NCBI RefSeq assembly: GCF_004366375.1
Contig: NZ_SOEF01000007.1
Location: 25,474 to 89,473, forward strand
DNA: 64,000 nucleotides
DNA from: Halanaerobium congolense
GTDB lineage: Bacteria; Bacillota; Halanaerobiia; Halanaerobiales; Halanaerobiaceae
Direction: 5' to 3'
The translations under genes were made by a program, and so were the position numbers. This document shows, in pieces, positions 59,658 through 64,000 of the stretch. Numbering within the stretch: position 1 is the stretch's first letter; every line of letters starts with the position of its first letter. The notes under the pieces are model-generated. The model was not told the DNA's origin. It saw nothing but the letters and a program-made list of their open reading frames with translations, and ran no database searches.

Positions 59658-61007
59658 ATGGAGAAAAAAATTGAAAATATTAAAAAGGATATCAATAATT
59701 ACTTAAGTCAATCAAAAAATATTCAGGAAGAATGGATCGAAGATAATCACCCAATAGATATTGCTGAAGCACTATCTGAGTTAGAAGCCTCAGAAATAAA
59801 TAACTTCACTAAATTAATAGAAACTGAAGACCTTGCAGATATCTTTGAAGAATCTGAAAAAGAACTTCAGATTGATATTTTAAAATGCAAGAGTTCTCAA
59901 GAAATAATTGAAATTTTTTCTCATATGGCAGCTGATGATATAACTGATATATTAGGATTACTGCCAATTCAGAAGCGAAAAAAATTACTGCGCCATATGA
60001 AACAGGATGATGCTTTAGTAGTTAAAAATCTGCTGGGATATGATAAAGAATCTGCCGGTGGAATAATGACCACCGAATATCTTCTATTAAATAAAAATTT
60101 AACGACAACTGAGGCTTTGAAAAAATTAAAAAATATTGCACCTGATACTGAAATTATTGATACTATTTTTATTTCAGATGATAATAAAAAACTTGTAGGA
60201 AGTGTTGACTTAAGAGATATCTTAAGTTCTGATGATAATAAAATTTTAGAAGAATTAATGGATGACAATATTGTCAAAGTTACAGCAGATGTTGATCAGG
60301 AAATAGTTGCTCAACAGGTAGCAAAATATGACCTTACTGTAATTCCAGTAATTAATAACAGTGGGATTTTAATTGGAATTATCACAGTTGATGATATTAT
60401 TGATGTTATTGAAGCAGAAAACACCGAGGATTTATATAAAATGCATGGTGTGGATGAAGAAGAAAGTTCTGATGCGACTTTAATGCAGTCAGTTCAAAGC
60501 AGATTACCCTGGATGTTTATTAACCTAGCGACAGCGTTTTTAGCAACCTTTACTGTAGCCATTTTTGAAGATGTGATTTCTCAAGTTGTTGCTTTAGCAG
60601 CAGCAATGCCGATAGTTGCAGGAATGGGTGGAAATGCCGGTACTCAGACTCTTTCTATTGTAATCAGAGGTATAGCTTTGGGAGAAATAGATTTTAAGGA
60701 TAATTGGAAGCTGCTTTTTAAAGAAGCTATGGTTGGAATCATCAATGGGACTGCTACTGGATTAGTTACTGGACTTATCTTATATTTAATGTATGGCAAT
60801 TATTATCTAGGACTTATAATTTTTCTAGCTATGATCTTAAATCTGCTGATTGCAGGTATGTTTGGCTTTTTGATTCCACTCTCACTACAGTCACTTGGAA
60901 TTGACCCTGCTTTAGCATCAGCTATATTTGTAACAACAGTTACAGATGTTTTTGGTTTCTTTGTCTTTTTAGGCTTAGCTAAAACTTTCTTAATCTATTT
61001 AATATAA
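59658..61007 (+). CDS. mgtE: Magnesium transporter MgtE
   Basis: The 449-residue channel has the MgtE N domain (HPIDIAEALSELEASEI), two CBS domains that sense cytoplasmic magnesium (IDTIFISDDNKKLVGSVDLR, VIPVINNSGILIGIITVDDI) and five transmembrane helices with the pore motif GMGGNAGTQTLSIVIRG. Full length. GAAAGAGGTGAT lies before the ATG. The leader is too short (74 bases) for an M-box riboswitch. Confidence 0.94.
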   Translation: MEKKIENIKKDINNYLSQSKNIQEEWIEDNHPIDIAEALSELEASEINNFTKLIETEDLADIFEESEKELQIDILKCKSSQEIIEIFSHMAADDITDILGLLPIQKRKKLLRHMKQDDALVVKNLLGYDKESAGGIMTTEYLLLNKNLTTTEALKKLKNIAPDTEIIDTIFISDDNKKLVGSVDLRDILSSDDNKILEELMDDNIVKVTADVDQEIVAQQVAKYDLTVIPVINNSGILIGIITVDDIIDVIEAENTEDLYKMHGVDEEESSDATLMQSVQSRLPWMFINLATAFLATFTVAIFEDVISQVVALAAAMPIVAGMGGNAGTQTLSIVIRGIALGEIDFKDNWKLLFKEAMVGIINGTATGLVTGLILYLMYGNYYLGLIIFLAMILNLLIAGMFGFLIPLSLQSLGIDPALASAIFVTTVTDVFGFFVFLGLAKTFLIYLI

Positions 61008-61164
61008 GTTAAACCTTTTTGAATTGGAATAAAATATCAATATGTGAATATAATAAATATATAAACTTTATTTTTTAGAGAATAGGTAAAGGATTTTCTG
61101 CTTAAATCTTGAAATATTATTAGGGACAGCAAAATAAATATACAAATGAGGTGCTATACTAAAA

Positions 61165-62316
61165 GTGGAAGATAAAACAATAACTAAGATACCATTTGGG
61201 CAGCTGGGGATTATTATTCATGAGAGCTGTAAAGAGCTGGGAAAAAAGGTTGATGATTACATTGTTGAAAGAAGAAAAGAGGAATTTGCCAATAGCTGTA
61301 GTGAATATCATTTAGAAGAAATTAAAGAGTCATATATTATTGATAATGAGATCATTCGTTTTTCTAATGGTGAGGCCAAAGGACACCTAAAGGAAACAAT
61401 TAGGGGTAAAGATATTTTTATTTTGGCCGATATTGGCAATTATAGTGTAACTTATAATATGTTTGGAATTAAAAACCGCATGAGTCCTGATGATCATTTC
61501 CAGGATATTAAACGTTTGATATCTGCGATTGCAGGCAAGGCTAGAAGGATCCATCTTATTATGCCTCTTTTATATGAAAGCCGTCAGGATAAGAGAAATA
61601 GTAGGGAATCATTAGATTGCGCTATGGCTCTGCAGGAATTAGAAAATATGGGTGTTGAAAACATTTTCACATTTGATGCACACGAAACAAGAGTTCAAAA
61701 TGCTATTCCACAAACTGGTTTTGAAAGTCTTCACTCTACATATCAAATTATTAAAGCAATGAATAATTCAGAGGCAGAAATTCATTTTGATAAAGATGAA
61801 ATGATGGTGATTTCACCTGACACAGGTGCTATGGACAGGGCAATTTATTATGCAGGTGTCTTAGGTCTGGATGTTGGTTTATTTTACAAACGAAGAGATT
61901 ATAAAAAAATTGTAGATGGCAGAAATCCAATTATTCAACATGAATATATGGGAGCAGATGTTGCAGGTAAAGACATTTTAATAGTCGATGATATGATAGC
62001 ATCTGGTGGATCTGTTTTTGATATTGCCAAAGAATTAAAAAATAAAAATGCAAAAAATGTTTATGTAGCTGTTTCATTCACTTTCTTTACTAATGGTATT
62101 GAAAAAATGGATGAATACTATGAAAAAGGATATATTAAAAAATTATTTTCAACTAATTTGACCTATGTTCCACAGAAGTTTAAAGATTCAGATTGGTTTG
62201 AGGAAGTTGATATGTCGAAACTAATATCACTGTTGATTGATACTGTAAATTATGATGATTCAGTCAGTCCGATTTTAGATGCGACTAACAAAATTAAAAG
62301 CTTTATAGAAGATTAA
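61165..62316 (+). CDS. prs: Ribose-phosphate pyrophosphokinase, long divergent form
   Basis: The enzyme makes PRPP from ribose-5-phosphate and ATP. The 383-residue protein has FSNGEAKGHLKETIRGKDIF, YESRQDKRNSRE, FTFDAHETRVQNAIP and the PRPP loop LIVDDMIASGGSVFD. It is some 65 residues longer than the usual bacterial enzyme, with an extra N-terminal stretch, and the metal-binding DLHxxQ is DAHETRVQ. It could be the only PRPP synthetase or a paralogue. It begins with GTG; GAGGTG lies 11 bases before it. Confidence 0.87.
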   Translation: MEDKTITKIPFGQLGIIIHESCKELGKKVDDYIVERRKEEFANSCSEYHLEEIKESYIIDNEIIRFSNGEAKGHLKETIRGKDIFILADIGNYSVTYNMFGIKNRMSPDDHFQDIKRLISAIAGKARRIHLIMPLLYESRQDKRNSRESLDCAMALQELENMGVENIFTFDAHETRVQNAIPQTGFESLHSTYQIIKAMNNSEAEIHFDKDEMMVISPDTGAMDRAIYYAGVLGLDVGLFYKRRDYKKIVDGRNPIIQHEYMGADVAGKDILIVDDMIASGGSVFDIAKELKNKNAKNVYVAVSFTFFTNGIEKMDEYYEKGYIKKLFSTNLTYVPQKFKDSDWFEEVDMSKLISLLIDTVNYDDSVSPILDATNKIKSFIED

Positions 62317-62330
62317 TACTTATAAATTTT

Positions 62331-62360
62331 AAGAAAGCTCCCTAATTAGGGAGCTTTCTT
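62331..62360. terminator. Perfect palindromic terminator
   Basis: A 30-nt perfect palindrome: AAGAAAGCTCCCTAA and its complement. It serves prs, and possibly the convergent DUF815 gene. Confidence 0.88.
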
Positions 62361-62446
62361 AATCAAGGGACAAAATTCACTGCTGCTTTAATTTGGTTTT
62401 ACTAAAAATTTGATTTTTCGTTATCTATAAAAAGTATTATTTTAAA

Positions 62447-63742
62447 TTAAATATTATGGTTATTATTTAGTTTTAAATTTTGTTCTTTTAGTAATTGATT
62501 TATAAACTGTCTAGCAGAGCGTCCAGAACGGCCATTATTCCATTTGCTCCATTTTAAAGCTTTATTCTTTAATTTTTCTGATTTAATATCTAAACCTTCG
62601 TTATTTGCTAATTCTTTAACTATCTTTAAATATTGTGCTTGAGATGGATTATTAAACATCAAAGTTAAGCCAAATCTTTCAGAAAGAGATAATTTTTCGT
62701 TTAATATATCATTTTCATGGATTTCAGATTCCCGATCTTGCCATTTTTCTCTGACTAGATGCCTGCGATTACTGGTGGCATAGAAAAGCACATTGGCCGG
62801 TCTTGATTCTACTCCACCTTCCATCACAGCTTTTAGATATTTATAGTCAGTTTCAAACTCCTCAAAAGAAAGATCATCCATAAAAATTATAAAATATAGA
62901 CCTCTTTGACCTAAATAATTAATTATATCTGGCAGCTCTTTTATCTGTGAACTGTTGATTTCAATTAAACGCAAACCTTGGCCATGAAATTTGTTTAAAA
63001 GTGCTTTAACTGAAGAAGATTTACCAGTACCACTATCACCGTAAAGCAGCACATTATGAGCCTGATAGCCCTTTAAAAAACTTTTTGTGTTTTCTATTAA
63101 TTTTCTTTTTTCTCTTTGATATGAAATTAAATCATTAAAGCTAATTGGATCAGGATTATTTATTTTTTTTAAACCTTTATTTTCCCAGTAAAAAGCTTTG
63201 CTCTGATTTAAAATTCCTGTACCGTGTTTCTGATAAAATTTGATTAGACTTTCCAAGTTTTTTTGAGTGGAATTATAATTAAATAAAGAATTATAAATTT
63301 CAAGTTTTTCATTATTAATTTTTAACTTATTATTTCTGAAATTTTGTAAATAAGAGAAGTTTTCTTCAGACAATTTTTTAGTTAAATCATTAAAAGAAAA
63401 AGAGAATAAATCAGCCATTATTTTTATATCATTTAAGGCAATTTGATAAAGGCTGTCGTTTTTATTTATTAAATCCATTTCGGCTTCTAATGTAAAAATA
63501 TTTTCTGATTCAATAAGCTGTTTTTTTAAATAATTATGCCAAATATCTCCCTGCAGTCCTTCTTTAATCGATATTTCAATTAATTTATAGATTAAATCTT
63601 CCACTTCAAGTTTAGGAAATTCATTATCATTATCATTTAAATGTTCTTTTAAATTTAAAATTAATTCATTTTCTTTAATGTTTTTAAATACAATAATTTT
63701 TTTGGTTTCTAAAATTGATTTTTTTACTTTTTTGCTGCTCAA
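62447..63742 (-). CDS. DUF815 AAA-type ATPase
   Basis: The 431-residue protein has an N-terminal helical part and a DUF815 ATPase domain: Walker A GDSGTGKSS (235-243), Walker B YFIIFMDDLSFEEFE, then YLKAVMEGGVESRPANVLFY, ATSNRRHLV and a C-terminal GRSGRSARQFI. Family function is unknown. GAGGAGG lies before the ATG on the minus strand. Confidence 0.88.
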   Translation of the reverse strand: MSSKKVKKSILETKKIIVFKNIKENELILNLKEHLNDNDNEFPKLEVEDLIYKLIEISIKEGLQGDIWHNYLKKQLIESENIFTLEAEMDLINKNDSLYQIALNDIKIMADLFSFSFNDLTKKLSEENFSYLQNFRNNKLKINNEKLEIYNSLFNYNSTQKNLESLIKFYQKHGTGILNQSKAFYWENKGLKKINNPDPISFNDLISYQREKRKLIENTKSFLKGYQAHNVLLYGDSGTGKSSSVKALLNKFHGQGLRLIEINSSQIKELPDIINYLGQRGLYFIIFMDDLSFEEFETDYKYLKAVMEGGVESRPANVLFYATSNRRHLVREKWQDRESEIHENDILNEKLSLSERFGLTLMFNNPSQAQYLKIVKELANNEGLDIKSEKLKNKALKWSKWNNGRSGRSARQFINQLLKEQNLKLNNNHNI

Positions 63743-64000
63743 TACAATACCTCCTCAGATTTTAAAAATCTCTATTTTATTATATCAGATTGTTTATTAA
63801 TTATAAAAAGAAATAAGTACTTAATCATTTTTTTACATTTTAAGATTAATATAATATAATTTAGTATGCAATAAAGAACTTTAAGAAATATGTTAAACTA
63901 TTGATAAGTAATACGGTAAGATGTCAAGAGCAAAATAAGAAATAATTTAATTTATTTGGCTGAAATTAGTTGAATTAGGCATAGTTCCATCCGCCTAGCC
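63743..64000. other. Intergenic stretch at the right edge
   Basis: AT-rich, with TATAAT-like boxes near 63850 on the plus strand. I see no gene or repeat in it. Confidence 0.4.

Noticed and set aside
1..64000. CRISPR arrays, tRNA, rRNA or tmRNA genes
   Set aside because: I saw no regularly spaced repeats and no cloverleaf with the T-loop consensus on either strand.
1..64000. Intact insertion sequences or prophage
   Set aside because: No transposase, integrase or phage structural gene could be recognised, in spite of the many gene remnants.

Overview
This 64 kb chromosomal window comes from an AT-rich, low-GC bacterium with strong AGGAGG-type ribosome binding sites, extended -10 promoters (TGATATAAT recurs) and many intrinsic terminators. 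An OmpA-like secreted protein and a BamA/Omp85 remnant imply an outer membrane. Together with families such as a Staphylococcus-type class I aldolase, SatD, YhaN/YhaO and pyruvate carboxylase, this suggests a diderm Firmicute, most likely of the Halanaerobiales. The assignment is inference, because the window has no rRNA or tRNA to anchor it.

Layout. 0-10 kb: 5' part of a secreted PQQ-type sugar dehydrogenase (-), an overlapping GGDEF/HD-GYP pair for cyclic-di-GMP, class I aldolase, a SWIM zinc-finger protein (-), zinc-finger and UPF0158 genes, an orphan McrC-like DUF2357/PD-(D/E)XK nuclease, and an MFS transporter. 10-13 kb: two exported proteins (-) and kptA. 13-21.5 kb: a gene graveyard in which intact genes (acetamidase/formamidase, a TrmO-FmdE fusion, DUF2007, a nucleotidyltransferase pair, Dabb) alternate with remnants that keep the head and tail of a gene but have lost its middle (pirin, SDR, BamA, alpha/beta hydrolase), plus a decayed NhaC-type antiporter and a DUF2007 fragment. 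21.5-36.4 kb: ADP-ribosylglycohydrolase, lplA, DUF362, an ATP-grasp/esterase/esterase group, an SDR, rhodanese and CDGSH proteins, and a first SbcD/SbcC-like pair. 36.4-39.8 kb: a degenerate stretch with an aspartate racemase remnant, then a small alarmone hydrolase and a small alarmone synthetase flanking a 30-codon peptide gene with its own promoter and terminator, then an intact pirin. 40-47.5 kb: SDR, TraB-like protein, homoserine dehydrogenase, citrate synthase, SatD, C1 aminopeptidase. 47.5-64 kb: sigma-70 factor and YihY (-), pyruvate carboxylase, small membrane proteins, a second SbcD/SbcC-like pair of the YhaO/YhaN type, mgtE, a long PRPP synthetase and a DUF815 ATPase (-).

How it fits together. 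Most genes are housekeeping: central carbon and anaplerosis (fda, pyc, citrate synthase), amino-acid synthesis (hom), nucleotides (prs), cofactor salvage (lplA), ion transport (mgtE) and transcription (sigma factor). Signalling is well represented, by cyclic-di-GMP turnover and by alarmone synthesis and hydrolysis. The most distinctive signals are: recurrent head-to-tail internal deletions, one with a visible 8-bp direct-repeat footprint in its parent gene; the short peptide gene between the two alarmone enzymes; a hairpin that separates Shine-Dalgarno and start codon of a DUF4870 gene by just the length needed to restore normal spacing; a palindrome on the -35 box of hom; and a 31-nt repeat directly after two unrelated terminators.
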